This document shows, piece after piece, positions 18,639 to 26,880 of a DNA stretch of 49,896 nt. The notes below the pieces were generated by a model. That model had not been told where the DNA came from. It was given only the letters and a program-made list of their open reading frames with translations, and made no database searches. Positions within the stretch are counted from its first letter, which is position 1; every line of letters starts with the position of its first letter. Origin of the DNA: Polaromonas sp. (GTDB taxonomy: Bacteria; Pseudomonadota; Gammaproteobacteria; Burkholderiales; Burkholderiaceae_C); the NCBI RefSeq assembly GCF_012927415.1, contig NZ_JABBPF010000027.1, positions 1 to 49,896 of the forward strand. Reading direction: 5' to 3'. The translations under genes were made by a program, and so were the position numbers.

Positions 18639-19894
18639 GTTGCTGGTTCGGGTGAAGTTGTGGCATGAGCCGGGCGACTGTTTTTGGTCAGGCCAAACGC
18701 CAGCAGCAAACCGAGCGAGACGCAGAAAAAGTCACCAATCTGGGCATCGTAAAGGGAGGCGTTAAAGAGGCATGCGACTGCCAGCGCCAGCAATGTGGAC
18801 TGGATAGCCCGTGCGCAATGCTTCTCCATTTTCCTGCTATCGATCAGCATTGAAAACATCAGTGCACAAAGAAGGAAAATGCCGGGAATTCCAAGCTGCA
18901 CCCCCCACAACAGGTACTCCTGGTGAGGGTTCCCATTGCCGTCTATATCGATGTGTGCGGGGTTTGTTTCACGCCGAATCCTGTTGTATTCACTGCTCCA
19001 GCTTCCTATCCCGGCGCCCGCAAGCGGATGCTGGGCGATGATCTGAATGGCAGTTTGCCAGAAAACAAGCCGTACCCCGGAGGATGTAATGGTTGCGGCT
19101 TGGGGTGAGTACGACTGGACTTCGGTTTCCACCAGGGTTAACCGTTCGCGTACCTTGCTTGAGCTGAAAAACAGGCCCAAAGCCAGCAGGAACGGCAACA
19201 GCACGACGGCAGCCCGGTAGCGTTTGGGCAGCTCCCACATGATGGCAATCGACAGCAGGGCAATCGCAACAACGTGGCCACTTCTTCCGATCAACACAAA
19301 AAAAACATTCAGTAGCGCCACAACGGCCAGAATTATTGCCACCTGCCGACCAAACCTGGTAGGGAAGAGCTCTCGCAAATGCCAGCAGATTGCAGCAGAC
19401 ACAGCACTGATGATGCCCTGGTCAAGGTAGCTGGAAAACACCGCGTTCTGCGTCAGCGCCATGTTGGATGTGGCCCAAGGAACTGGTAAATGCGCAAACA
19501 GCAGCCACGAACTGACCAGTAGAAAGGCTTGCGCCAACAGAAAAGCCGCCAGCGCATAAATGGCCTCGCGCCGGTCGCGGATGAGGGCCATCATCAGGAT
19601 TATCACGATGAGTTTGCTGTATTTGGCAAGGGAGCCAAGGGCCTCGGCCTGCGGTGCAACGGTCCAAAAAAGACTGAGCGAAAATGCGAACAGAACGACA
19701 AGCACCGCAGCCGGGGTAACTGTTCCGGCCAAACGCTTGCCGACACCAGAAGCCTGCGGCGCCAATAACAAAATGGCGACTGCGCAAATGAGCAGCAAGA
19801 ACTTGGCAATGCTGATAATGACCATTGACAATCCTACTGACGCCGCAGCCATGCAAATGATCGCGAGTCGGAAATTGATCGTCTTTTTTTGCAA
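18635..19894 (-). CDS. O-antigen ligase family membrane protein (WaaL/Wzy-like)
   Basis: A polytopic membrane protein of about 419 residues with roughly ten hydrophobic helices. A periplasmic loop contains SGVRLVFWQTAIQIIAQHPL and AGAGIGSWSSEYNR, then HIDIDGNGNPHQEYLLWGVQ, a typical O-antigen ligase/polymerase signature. It probably joins O-antigen to lipid A-core or a glycan to another acceptor. The start is uncertain. The frame stays open to 20197, but that would overlap the divergent glycosyltransferase and read as non-membrane sequence. I chose TTG 19894, just before the first helix; TTG 19963 and ATG 19852 are alternatives. Confidence 0.82.
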   Translation of the reverse strand: MQKKTINFRLAIICMAAASVGLSMVIISIAKFLLLICAVAILLLAPQASGVGKRLAGTVTPAAVLVVLFAFSLSLFWTVAPQAEALGSLAKYSKLIVIILMMALIRDRREAIYALAAFLLAQAFLLVSSWLLFAHLPVPWATSNMALTQNAVFSSYLDQGIISAVSAAICWHLRELFPTRFGRQVAIILAVVALLNVFFVLIGRSGHVVAIALLSIAIMWELPKRYRAAVVLLPFLLALGLFFSSSKVRERLTLVETEVQSYSPQAATITSSGVRLVFWQTAIQIIAQHPLAGAGIGSWSSEYNRIRRETNPAHIDIDGNGNPHQEYLLWGVQLGIPGIFLLCALMFSMLIDSRKMEKHCARAIQSTLLALAVACLFNASLYDAQIGDFFCVSLGLLLAFGLTKNSRPAHATTSPEPAT

Positions 19895-20054
19895 AATGGT
19901 CGTGGGTATTGCCGAGGAATTGTCCGCATTATCGGTGATTCCATTTCCGGGCAGGTTACCCAAACACGGAGGACGCTCTGCTATGCTTTGGGCGCACCAG
20001 GCCAGATTTTTCGCCGGTAAACCATCACCCGATAGTTGAGAAAAAAGGAATACG

Positions 20055-20825
20055 TTGGCAAGTCTCTCCGTTACCGTCATTACCAAAAATGAGGCGCATA
20101 ACATTGAGGATTGCCTGCGCTCCGTGGCATTCGCAAACGAAGTCGTGGTACTGGATTCAGGCAGCACCGACGACACGGTGCAAAGGGCCCGATCCATGGG
20201 GGCCGGTGTCCATGTCAGCCCTGACTGGCAAGGGTTTGGGATTCAGAAAAACCGGGCGTTGGCCCTGGCAAGTTCTGATTGGGTGCTTTCACTCGACGCA
20301 GACGAACGCGTATCCTCTGAACTACAGGCTGAAATCCGTGCAGCGCTTGCGGCACCTTCGTTTGATGCCTATTCGTTTCCCCGACTTTCAAGCTATTGCG
20401 GGCAGTACATGCACCATTCGGATTGGTACCCCGATCGGGTGACTCGTCTGTTTCGCCGCAACTCGGCTCAATTTTCCAATGACTTGGTACACGAAAAGAT
20501 TGTTGCTCCTTTCGATATTGGACGGCTGCGTTCTCCCTTGTTGCACGAAAGTTTCAGAGACTTTGAGGCGGTCCTCGAGAAGGTCAATCGCTATTCGACC
20601 GCAGGAGCCCAAAGTCTGCTTGAAAAAGGCGCAACTGCGTCTTTGAGCAAGGCGCTGGGGCACGGTTTGTGGGCCTTCATCCGGACCTATTTCCTGCGAC
20701 TGGGGTTTATGGATGGCCGAATGGGTTTCGTTCTCGCAGTGTCCAATGCCGAAGGTACCTACTACCGCTATTTGAAGCTCTGGCTGCTGCGCCAAAACGT
20801 AGGCAAGGTACTACCGTTGCAATGA
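20055..20825 (+). CDS. Glycosyltransferase family 2, WaaE/KdtX-like
   Basis: A 256-residue GT-A enzyme. It begins SLSVTVITKNEAHNIEDCLR, then VVVLDSGSTDDTV (nucleotide binding) and the metal-binding WVLSLDADERVS. HHSDWYPDRVTRLFRR and LVHEKI follow. This pattern matches the WaaE/KdtX family that adds glucose to heptose I of the LPS core. I keep the general name because substrate cannot be read here. The start is TTG 20055 with AAGGA five nt upstream. It is divergent from the O-antigen ligase gene and coupled to the next gene by ATGA. Confidence 0.88.
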   Translation: MASLSVTVITKNEAHNIEDCLRSVAFANEVVVLDSGSTDDTVQRARSMGAGVHVSPDWQGFGIQKNRALALASSDWVLSLDADERVSSELQAEIRAALAAPSFDAYSFPRLSSYCGQYMHHSDWYPDRVTRLFRRNSAQFSNDLVHEKIVAPFDIGRLRSPLLHESFRDFEAVLEKVNRYSTAGAQSLLEKGATASLSKALGHGLWAFIRTYFLRLGFMDGRMGFVLAVSNAEGTYYRYLKLWLLRQNVGKVLPLQ

Positions 20826-21664
20826 AAATCAGCTTTATCGTGCTTACTTACAACCGAAGTGATGCGTTGCTGGCCGTACTGCGCTCCCTGTCGGTGCAGT
20901 GCAGTGCTTCACACGAGGTGTTGATCGCGGACGATGGCTCCAGACCCGATCAGGTGGACATGCTTTACCAGCAGTGCCCCGCGTTCAGATGTCCAGTACG
21001 CCACGTCTGGCACGCGGATATCGGGTTTACCGCGGCGCGTGCCCGCAACATGGCCGCCAGCCTTGCGACCGGTGACTACCTTGTTTTTCTTGACGGCGAC
21101 TGCGTTCCGAACAGGTCTTTTGCTGAGCAGCATGCGCGTCTGGCCGAGTCGGGATGTTTCGTCAATGGCAGTCGCGTCTTGCTGGGTGAAAACCTCACGC
21201 GCCAAGTGACCAGTGGCACAATTGACCTGCTCAACTGCACTGCTGCCTTCTGGATAACGGCTCGCCTTCGGGGCGAGAGCAACAAACTTTTGCATCTTGT
21301 GGTCTGGCCATGGTGCCTGTTCCGGGTTAAAAAAGGCTTTGACTGGCATGGTATCCGCAGTTGCAATCTGGGCGTATGGCGCAGCGACTTCGTTGCTGTC
21401 AACGGCTTCGATGAGGTTTTCGAGGGTTGGGGCCATGAAGACGCTGACCTTGTTTTACGGCTGAGTCATTTTGGAGTGCAGAGAAAAAACGGTTTCCTGG
21501 GCACAGAGGTGTTTCACCTTTGGCACCGCGAAAATAAACGCAGCCAGGAATCCGTGAACAGGAATCGGGTGTTGCAACGTATGACAACCGATTTGATACG
21601 TGCTGAAAGAGGACTTGAGGAACTTGATCCTCGATTGCCCATCAAAACAACCCAATTGCAGTAG
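20822..21664 (+). CDS. Glycosyltransferase family 2 with galactosyltransferase-like C-terminus
   Basis: A 280-residue protein starting MKISFIVLTYNRSDALLAVL. The donor-binding region is HEVLIADDGSRPDQVDML, and the DxD-like motif is YLVFLDGDCVPNRSF. The C-terminal part has CNLGVWRSDFVAVNGFDEVF then GWGHEDADLVLRL, typical of the GT2/galactosyltransferase C-terminal domain (chondroitin-synthase-like). I start it at ATG 20822, inside the stop of the previous gene (ATGA); an upstream in-frame start would lie wholly within that gene. It probably acts on the same LPS or glycan product. Confidence 0.87.
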   Translation: MKISFIVLTYNRSDALLAVLRSLSVQCSASHEVLIADDGSRPDQVDMLYQQCPAFRCPVRHVWHADIGFTAARARNMAASLATGDYLVFLDGDCVPNRSFAEQHARLAESGCFVNGSRVLLGENLTRQVTSGTIDLLNCTAAFWITARLRGESNKLLHLVVWPWCLFRVKKGFDWHGIRSCNLGVWRSDFVAVNGFDEVFEGWGHEDADLVLRLSHFGVQRKNGFLGTEVFHLWHRENKRSQESVNRNRVLQRMTTDLIRAERGLEELDPRLPIKTTQLQ

Positions 21665-21678
21665 ATACAAGAAAGTTT

Positions 21679-22977
21679 ATGAGCATCATTCCCCACCCAC
21701 GGCGTCGCATTCTCATCAGCCTTCTGGTCGCTGGATCATTTTCGGCATTGCTGGCATTGCCGGCATTTGCCCAGTTCCGCGTTGAGGTGTCGGGCGTAGG
21801 CCTCACTCAAATGCCTGTAGCGATAGCGCCGTTTCGAGGAGAAGCACAATCGCCACAAAAAATTGGAAGCATCGTCAAGGCTGACCTTGAGCGAAGCGGC
21901 ATGTTCCGTGCAGTTGACACTGCTGGCGTTGTGGCAGACGAGAACACCAGGCCAGACTTGGCAAACTGGCGACAGAAAGGAGCCGACGCTATCGTGACCG
22001 GCAGCGTGTCGCCACTTGCCGACGGGCGCTTCGACGTTCGCCTTCGGCTGTGGGATGTTGTGCGCGGCCAGGACCTGGGTGGCCAGAGCTACACCGTGGC
22101 ACAAGCCGATCTGCGCCTTTCAGCGCACCGCGTTTCTGACTTTGTCTATGAAAAACTGACCGGTGAAAAAGGAATATTTTCAACGCGAATTGCCTACGTG
22201 ACCAAAGCCGGTCAGCGTTTTAATCTCTGGGTCGCGGATTCAGACGGGGAGGGCGCACAATCGGCGCTTGCCAGTTCGGAGCCTATTATTTCTCCGGCAT
22301 GGTCGCCCAATGGCACCCAGCTGGCCTATGTGTCATTTGAATCCCGCAAACCGGTGATTTATTCGCACGACGTGGCGACAGGTAAACGGCGTTTATTGGC
22401 TAATTTCAGGGGTTCGAACAGTGCGCCTGCGTGGTCACCTGACGGCAAGCAACTGGTCGCTACCCTGAGCCGGGATGGAGGCTCGCAACTCTATTCAATA
22501 GGTTTGAATGGCGGAGAGCCCAGAAGGCTTACTCAGTCATCCAGCATCGATACCGAACCGGCGTATTCGCCCGATGGACAAGCCATCTATTTTGTAAGTG
22601 ATCGCGGAGGCGCACCACAAATCTACCGCATGAATCCCGCGGGCGGTAATCCCGAACGTGTGACGTTTACTGGAAGTTACAACATATCCCCCGCGATCAG
22701 CCCTGATGGACGCTGGCTGGCTTATGTTTCAAGGGTAGGTGGTGCCTTCAAGTTGCAGGTCATGGAACTAGCGAGTGGAACTGTCACATCCATTACCGAC
22801 ACTAGTGCCGACGAAAGTCCGAGTTTCGCTCCCAACAGCCGGTTGATTGTCTATGCGACGCAGCAACAGGGAAAAGAAGCATTGATGACCACCACCCTGG
22901 ATGGAAAAATCAAGGCAAGGTTGTCGGGCGCTGGCGGAGATATTCGGGAACCAGATTGGGGTCCTTTCCAGCGTTAA
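21679..22977 (+). CDS. tolB: Tol-Pal system beta-propeller protein TolB
   Basis: A 432-residue periplasmic protein. The signal peptide has a basic n-region (HPRRR) and ends LPAFAQ. A small N-terminal domain (about 30-165, GVGLTQMPVAIAPF onward) is followed by a six-bladed propeller built from repeated SPAWSPNGTQLAYVS / PDGQAIYFVSDR units. TolB binds Pal and is released by TolA during outer-membrane constriction. It begins a tolB-pal-cpoB run 14 bp after the second GT2 gene. tolQ, tolR and tolA, which usually precede tolB, are not in this window. Confidence 0.96.
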   Translation: MSIIPHPRRRILISLLVAGSFSALLALPAFAQFRVEVSGVGLTQMPVAIAPFRGEAQSPQKIGSIVKADLERSGMFRAVDTAGVVADENTRPDLANWRQKGADAIVTGSVSPLADGRFDVRLRLWDVVRGQDLGGQSYTVAQADLRLSAHRVSDFVYEKLTGEKGIFSTRIAYVTKAGQRFNLWVADSDGEGAQSALASSEPIISPAWSPNGTQLAYVSFESRKPVIYSHDVATGKRRLLANFRGSNSAPAWSPDGKQLVATLSRDGGSQLYSIGLNGGEPRRLTQSSSIDTEPAYSPDGQAIYFVSDRGGAPQIYRMNPAGGNPERVTFTGSYNISPAISPDGRWLAYVSRVGGAFKLQVMELASGTVTSITDTSADESPSFAPNSRLIVYATQQQGKEALMTTTLDGKIKARLSGAGGDIREPDWGPFQR

Positions 22978-23019
22978 TGATTTATTCTGAATTTTATTTT
23001 TTATATCAAGAGGTATCTA

Positions 23020-23568
23020 ATGAAACGCATTTTATTTTCCATCGTGTCATCCCTTGTACTTGCAGGCTCGCTCGTCGCATGCGGATCCAATGTCAAACTG
23101 GCCGATGTTCCCGTTGAGGACAGAACCGCTAGTTCAAAACAGGCTGATGATGCTGCGGCTGCGGCTGCGGCAGCGGCCGCCCGCAATGTATCACCGGTTC
23201 AGATTGGCGCCTCCGATTCCTCTGCCGCTGGCCCTGCGAATACCGCCAAAGTGGTGTATTTCGACTTTGACAGTTATGTAGTCAAGCCTGAATTCCAGAA
23301 CGTGGTCGACGCTCATGCGAAATTCCTGCTGGCCAACAAGGCCCGCAAGATGGCTATTGAAGGACATACCGATGAACGCGGTGGCCGTGAGTACAACCTG
23401 GCCCTGGGACAGAAACGCGCCGAGGCCGTTCGCCGCTCTCTGGGTCTGCTTGGCGTGTCAGATTCCCAAGCCGAAGCCGTGAGCTTTGGTAAGGAAAAGC
23501 CTGCCGCAACGGGCGGTGATGAAGCGTCGATGGCTCAAAACCGCCGTGCTGAACTCAACTACCGCTAA
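23020..23568 (+). CDS. pal: Peptidoglycan-associated lipoprotein Pal
   Basis: A 182-residue outer-membrane lipoprotein. The signal peptide ends in a lipobox LVAC with the lipidated Cys at position 21. A linker with a run of about ten alanines follows (about 46-56). The OmpA-like domain (about 77-182) has VVYFDFDSYVVKPEFQ and the DAP-binding region MAIEGHTDERGGREYNLALG. Pal anchors the outer membrane to peptidoglycan and binds TolB. A good Shine-Dalgarno (AGAGG) precedes the ATG. It sits 42 bp after tolB and 12 bp before cpoB. Confidence 0.97.
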   Translation: MKRILFSIVSSLVLAGSLVACGSNVKLADVPVEDRTASSKQADDAAAAAAAAAARNVSPVQIGASDSSAAGPANTAKVVYFDFDSYVVKPEFQNVVDAHAKFLLANKARKMAIEGHTDERGGREYNLALGQKRAEAVRRSLGLLGVSDSQAEAVSFGKEKPAATGGDEASMAQNRRAELNYR

Positions 23569-23580
23569 ACAGAAGGCGGT

Positions 23581-24345
23581 ATGGTGAAAATTTTGAAGGC
23601 TGCCGTCGCGTTTGCAGTGTGCGCGCTGACGTTCAATGCAGGCGCTGCGCTATTTGAAGATGACGAAGCGCGCCGGGCCATACTTGATTTGCGACAGAAG
23701 GTTGATATCTCGCAGCAGCGCCTGAATGAAGACGGGAGGAAAGCGGGTGAAGAGAACGCCCAACTGCGTCGTAGTCTGCTTGACCTGTCCAATCAAATTG
23801 AAATGCTTCGCAGTGAAATGGCGACGATGCGTGGCCAAAATGAACAGTTGACCAGAACCGTTGCGGACATGCAGCGCAATCAGAAGGATCTCACTCAAGG
23901 CGTTGACGATCGCTTGCGAAAGTTTGAACCAGGCAAGGTCACTGTGGACGGTAGGGAGTTTGCTGCGGAGCCGGCTGAAAAGCAGGAATTCGAACTAGCG
24001 CTTGCTACGCTTCGCAAAGGTGATTTTGCCGCGGCCCAAACCAGCTTTTTAGGTTTTATCAACCGATATCCTCAGAGCGGATACCGCACGTCAGCCCTGT
24101 TTTGGCTGGCCAATGCGCAATACGCCTTGCGGGATTACCGTTCCGCCGTTACCAATTTCCGCGCGCTGGTGGCGGCTGACCCGGATCATCTGCGTGCACC
24201 TGAAGCACTTCTGTCCAGTGCCAATTGCCAGGTTGAACTAAAGGATGCCAAGTCGGCACGCAAAACGCTTGAGGACCTGGTGAAGGCTTACCCCCAATCG
24301 GAAGCTGCTTCTGTCGCGAAAGAACGTTTGAGCAAGTTGAAATAG
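23581..24345 (+). CDS. cpoB: Cell division coordinator CpoB (YbgF)
   Basis: A 254-residue periplasmic protein with a signal peptide (AFAVCALTFNAGAALF). An N-terminal trimerising coiled coil (about 30-110, RRAILDLRQKVDISQQRLNE onward) is followed by TPR repeats (about 130-250, FELALATLRKGDFAAAQTSF, YPQSGYRTSALFWLANAQYA). CpoB coordinates PBP1B activity with Tol-driven outer-membrane constriction. A class A PBP gene lies further along (31795-34185), though this one is not clearly PBP1B. Domain order and position after pal are canonical. Confidence 0.94.
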   Translation: MVKILKAAVAFAVCALTFNAGAALFEDDEARRAILDLRQKVDISQQRLNEDGRKAGEENAQLRRSLLDLSNQIEMLRSEMATMRGQNEQLTRTVADMQRNQKDLTQGVDDRLRKFEPGKVTVDGREFAAEPAEKQEFELALATLRKGDFAAAQTSFLGFINRYPQSGYRTSALFWLANAQYALRDYRSAVTNFRALVAADPDHLRAPEALLSSANCQVELKDAKSARKTLEDLVKAYPQSEAASVAKERLSKLK

Positions 24346-24366
24346 GGCAATCAATTTGCCCAGTTT
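24345..24366 (+). terminator. Weak hairpin after cpoB
   Basis: GGGCAA (24345-24350) pairs with TTGCCC (24356-24361) around a 5-nt loop, followed by a short T-containing stretch. It begins directly at the cpoB stop. The stem is short and the T tract poor, so it may only attenuate transcription or protect the 3' end. Confidence 0.35.
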
Positions 24367-24396
24367 CTCCCTTCATTCCTCCTTTAACATTGGGGA

Positions 24397-25539
24397 ATGG
24401 AAATTGCCGGACTTGCTACGCTCACCACCCAAGTCCTTTTGGCTGGTTTCATCCTCTCTACGATCTTTGGCGCAATTGTGCAGCGCACTCATTTTTGCAC
24501 TATGGGCGCCGTCAGCGATGTCGTAAACATGGGCGACTGGACGCGCATGCGTATGTGGGGTATGGCGATGGGCGTCGCCATGATTGGTTTTTTTGGCATG
24601 GCGGCAGCTGGATTGATTGATCCGTCCAAAACGCTGTATTCGTCAAACCGGTTCATATGGCTTTCCGCACTCGTCGGGGGGACCATGTTCGGTTTCGGCA
24701 TGGTGCTGGCGTCCGGTTGCGGCAGCAAGACGCTGGCTCGTATTGGGGGAGGTAGCCTCAAGTCGCTGGTGGTATTTTTGGTCATGGGGATCGCTGCATT
24801 TGCCACCTTGAAAGGTATTACTGCCGTAGTCCGGGTCGAGACGATTGACAAAATTGCAATTGATTTGCCCGTTCGTGCCGCACTACCTGACTGGGTCGCC
24901 CGCGTCTTCGGTCTGGATCCCTTGATTGCCGGGCTTGGGCTTGCCATCGTCATTGGGTTGAGCCTGATTTTCTGGGCTATGGTGGGTGAAGGTTTTTGCC
25001 GCTTCAATAATTTGCTGGCTGGCCTTGGCATAGGCGCTGTTGTGACGGCCACTTGGTGGGTCAGTGGAAATCTGGGCTACCTGGCCGAGCACCCAGAGAC
25101 CTTGCAGGAAACATTTATTGCGACCAATTCCGGTAAGTCTGAAGCCTTGAGCTTTGTGGCTCCGGTCGCTTACACCCTGGATTGGTTCATGTTTTTCAGC
25201 GACAAGAGCAAGGTGCTCACATTGGGCATCGTGTCTGTCTTTGGCGTTGTGGTGGGCTCTGCCGCTTATTCACTTTTATCGCGCAATTTTCGATGGGAAG
25301 GCTTTCTTGATGCACAGGACACGGCAAACCATCTGGCAGGGGCGACTTTGATGGGCGTGGGTGGGGTCAGCGCCATGGGTTGTACCGTGGGGCAGGGACT
25401 GTCGGGCATCTCGACCTTGAGTGTCACGAGTTTCGTGGCGTTAGCCTCGATATTGACGGGATGTGTGGGCGGCTTGAAGTACCAGATATGGCGTGTGAGC
25501 GTTCGACTTGATGGCATTTCCAAGCAACATGACAGCTGA
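24397..25539 (+). CDS. YeeE/YedE family membrane transporter (thiosulfate-type)
   Basis: A 380-residue polytopic membrane protein with roughly nine or ten helices. It has the two Cys-containing motifs of the YeeE/YedE family: GMVLASGCGSKTLARIGGG and GVGGVSAMGCTVGQGLSGIS. Studied members (TsuA) import thiosulfate, using these cysteines along the pathway, so sulfur-compound transport is the best guess. No TsuB/TusA-like partner is next to it. The following gene, tcdA, overlaps its 3' end; it acts on tRNA but belongs to the sulfur-related ThiF/E1-like superfamily, so a link is speculative. Confidence 0.88.
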   Translation: MEIAGLATLTTQVLLAGFILSTIFGAIVQRTHFCTMGAVSDVVNMGDWTRMRMWGMAMGVAMIGFFGMAAAGLIDPSKTLYSSNRFIWLSALVGGTMFGFGMVLASGCGSKTLARIGGGSLKSLVVFLVMGIAAFATLKGITAVVRVETIDKIAIDLPVRAALPDWVARVFGLDPLIAGLGLAIVIGLSLIFWAMVGEGFCRFNNLLAGLGIGAVVTATWWVSGNLGYLAEHPETLQETFIATNSGKSEALSFVAPVAYTLDWFMFFSDKSKVLTLGIVSVFGVVVGSAAYSLLSRNFRWEGFLDAQDTANHLAGATLMGVGGVSAMGCTVGQGLSGISTLSVTSFVALASILTGCVGGLKYQIWRVSVRLDGISKQHDS

Positions 25540-26371
25540 CAGCGCATTGATTCAGGCAGATCTGGAGCGACGCTTTGGAGGGTTGGCGCGGTTGTACGGC
25601 GCAGCCGGTGCTGCGCGAATTCGCGCTGCGCACATTGTGGTGGTGGGCTTGGGTGGTGTGGGCTCGTGGGCTGCAGAGGCAATTGCACGCAGTGGCGTGG
25701 CGCGTCTGACATTGATCGACTTCGACCACATTGCCGAATCCAATATTAACCGCCAAGTACATGCGCTTGACACCAGCCTGGGTCAGGCCAAGGTTCAGGC
25801 AATGCGCGAACGAATCGCGCACATCAATCCTGATTGCGAAGTGTCTTGCGTTGAAGAGTTTGTGGATACTGCCAATTGGCCACAGATTCTTGCCCTCGAC
25901 AGCGGATTCGACCGCAAACGATTTGCTGTCATCGATGCCTGTGATCAAGTGAGAGCCAAGACGGCCATGGGAGCCTGGGCCATCAAAAACAAAGCAATGC
26001 TGGTCAGCGTCGGTGCTGCGGGCGGCAAGCGCCTCGCCCATCGTGTTGACATCGACGATCTGTCGCTGGTAACTCACGATCCCCTGCTCGCGCAGCTGCG
26101 CTATCGCCTGCGTAAGGAGCAGGGCGCGGCGCGTCAGGGAAAGATCGGTGTAACCTGTGTTTTTAGTCGGGAACCAGTGCAGCAACCATCGACCGGCAGT
26201 GCAGTTACCCAGCAGGACAAGGTATCGAAAGAACCCGCCGATGAATTGACAGCCGTTCTTGGGCAGACGGATGGCACTCTGAATTGCCATGGTTACGGAT
26301 CAGTCGTCAGCGTCACATCAACTTTCGGGATGTGTGCCGCAGGTTGGGTATTTGACCAAATTGCTGGATAG
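25529..26371 (+). CDS. tcdA: tRNA threonylcarbamoyladenosine dehydratase
   Basis: A 280-residue E1-like (ThiF/MoeB superfamily) enzyme that cyclises t6A to ct6A in tRNAs reading ANN codons, using ATP. Motifs: RFGGLARLYGAAGAARIRAA, HIVVVGLGGVGSWAAEAIAR (nucleotide-binding glycine loop), and LIDFDHIAESNINRQVHAL. A further conserved stretch ends NCHGYGSVVSVTSTFGM. I prefer ATG 25529 over 25508, giving an 11-bp overlap with the transporter gene. Two tRNA-Lys genes, whose anticodons TTT and CTT read AAA and AAG (t6A-type tRNAs), lie just downstream; the adjacency is suggestive only. Confidence 0.92.
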   Translation: MTADSALIQADLERRFGGLARLYGAAGAARIRAAHIVVVGLGGVGSWAAEAIARSGVARLTLIDFDHIAESNINRQVHALDTSLGQAKVQAMRERIAHINPDCEVSCVEEFVDTANWPQILALDSGFDRKRFAVIDACDQVRAKTAMGAWAIKNKAMLVSVGAAGGKRLAHRVDIDDLSLVTHDPLLAQLRYRLRKEQGAARQGKIGVTCVFSREPVQQPSTGSAVTQQDKVSKEPADELTAVLGQTDGTLNCHGYGSVVSVTSTFGMCAAGWVFDQIAG

Positions 26372-26373
26372 TT

Positions 26374-26411
26374 TCAAAAGCATAAAAAAATGACGCTATA
26401 ATTTGAGGCTG
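26374..26411 (+). promoter_or_regulatory. Promoter of the tRNA-Lys pair (block shared with tRNA-Asn)
   Basis: A perfect -10 box TATAAT lies at 26397-26402. It sits in a 24-nt block (26388-26411) containing TGACGCTATAATTTGAGGCT that recurs identically at 29158-29181 before tRNA-Asn. The -35 is poor (TCAAAA, 17 nt upstream), with an A-rich spacer. Predicted transcription starts at about 26409, leaving a leader of about 39 nt before the first tRNA. Confidence 0.7.
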
Positions 26412-26447
26412 TGCTGCAAATAATGTAGTACGGCCTGGAGAAATCCT

Positions 26448-26523
26448 GGGACGTTAGCTCAGTTGGTAGAGCAGCGGACTTTTAATCCGTTTGTCGTGGG
26501 TTCGACCCCCGCACGTCCCACCA
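26448..26523 (+). tRNA. tRNA-Lys (anticodon TTT)
   Basis: 76 nt including the encoded CCA. Acceptor arms GGGACGT and ACGTCCC pair perfectly. The D arm is GCTC-AGTTGGTA-GAGC. The anticodon stem CGGA/TCCG surrounds the loop CTTTTAA with anticodon TTT. The T arm GTGGG/CCCGC contains TTCGACC. The second tRNA-Lys follows 11 nt later, so they are one transcript. Confidence 0.97.
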
Positions 26524-26534
26524 TCTATCTGTTT

Positions 26535-26610
26535 GGGTTCTTAGCTCAGCTGGTAGAGCAGCGGACTCTTAATCCGTAGGTCGCGAGTTCGAATCTCGCA
26601 GAACCCACCA
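26535..26610 (+). tRNA. tRNA-Lys (anticodon CTT)
   Basis: 76 nt including the encoded CCA. Acceptor arms GGGTTCT/AGAACCC pair, the D arm matches the first tRNA-Lys, and the anticodon stem CGGA/TCCG encloses CTCTTAA with anticodon CTT. The T arm is GCGAG-TTCGAAT-CTCGC. This is a second lysine isoacceptor dedicated to AAG, common in GC-rich genomes. The strong similarity to the upstream gene in D arm and anticodon stem points to duplication. Confidence 0.97.
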
Positions 26611-26880
26611 GTCAAGCCTTACATCTAAAAGCTCCGTAGTTATCAGACTGATAGCGCCGTGTTGTTTGGGGTGGGTCTTTTGTTGCTGATGTTGCCGTTA
26701 TTTAGCTACCGCAACAGACGCAAAAAACCAGGTAGCAGGTTTGGGTTAGAAAGCACGTACCGTCAGTAAAACAGATAACAATGACGGGCTTGCTCCTACG
26801 TTTTCGCATGCGGTCAATGTCCAACGATGCGCTACTATAGTGCGCAGTCGCAACCTTGGATAACTTTATTGCTCTTTGTC
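26611..26880 (+). promoter_or_regulatory. Intergenic region with candidate promoter for the next gene
   Basis: There is no gene in this stretch. TATAGT/TACTAT near 26833-26841 could be a -10 element for the downstream lipoprotein, with only a weak -35 (GGTCAA, about 26812). No T-rich terminator hairpin is obvious after the tRNA pair. Confidence 0.3.

Noticed and set aside
26185-26610. Integration site at the tRNA-Lys pair
   Set aside because: No integrase, no duplicated tRNA 3' end and no change in gene content are visible.
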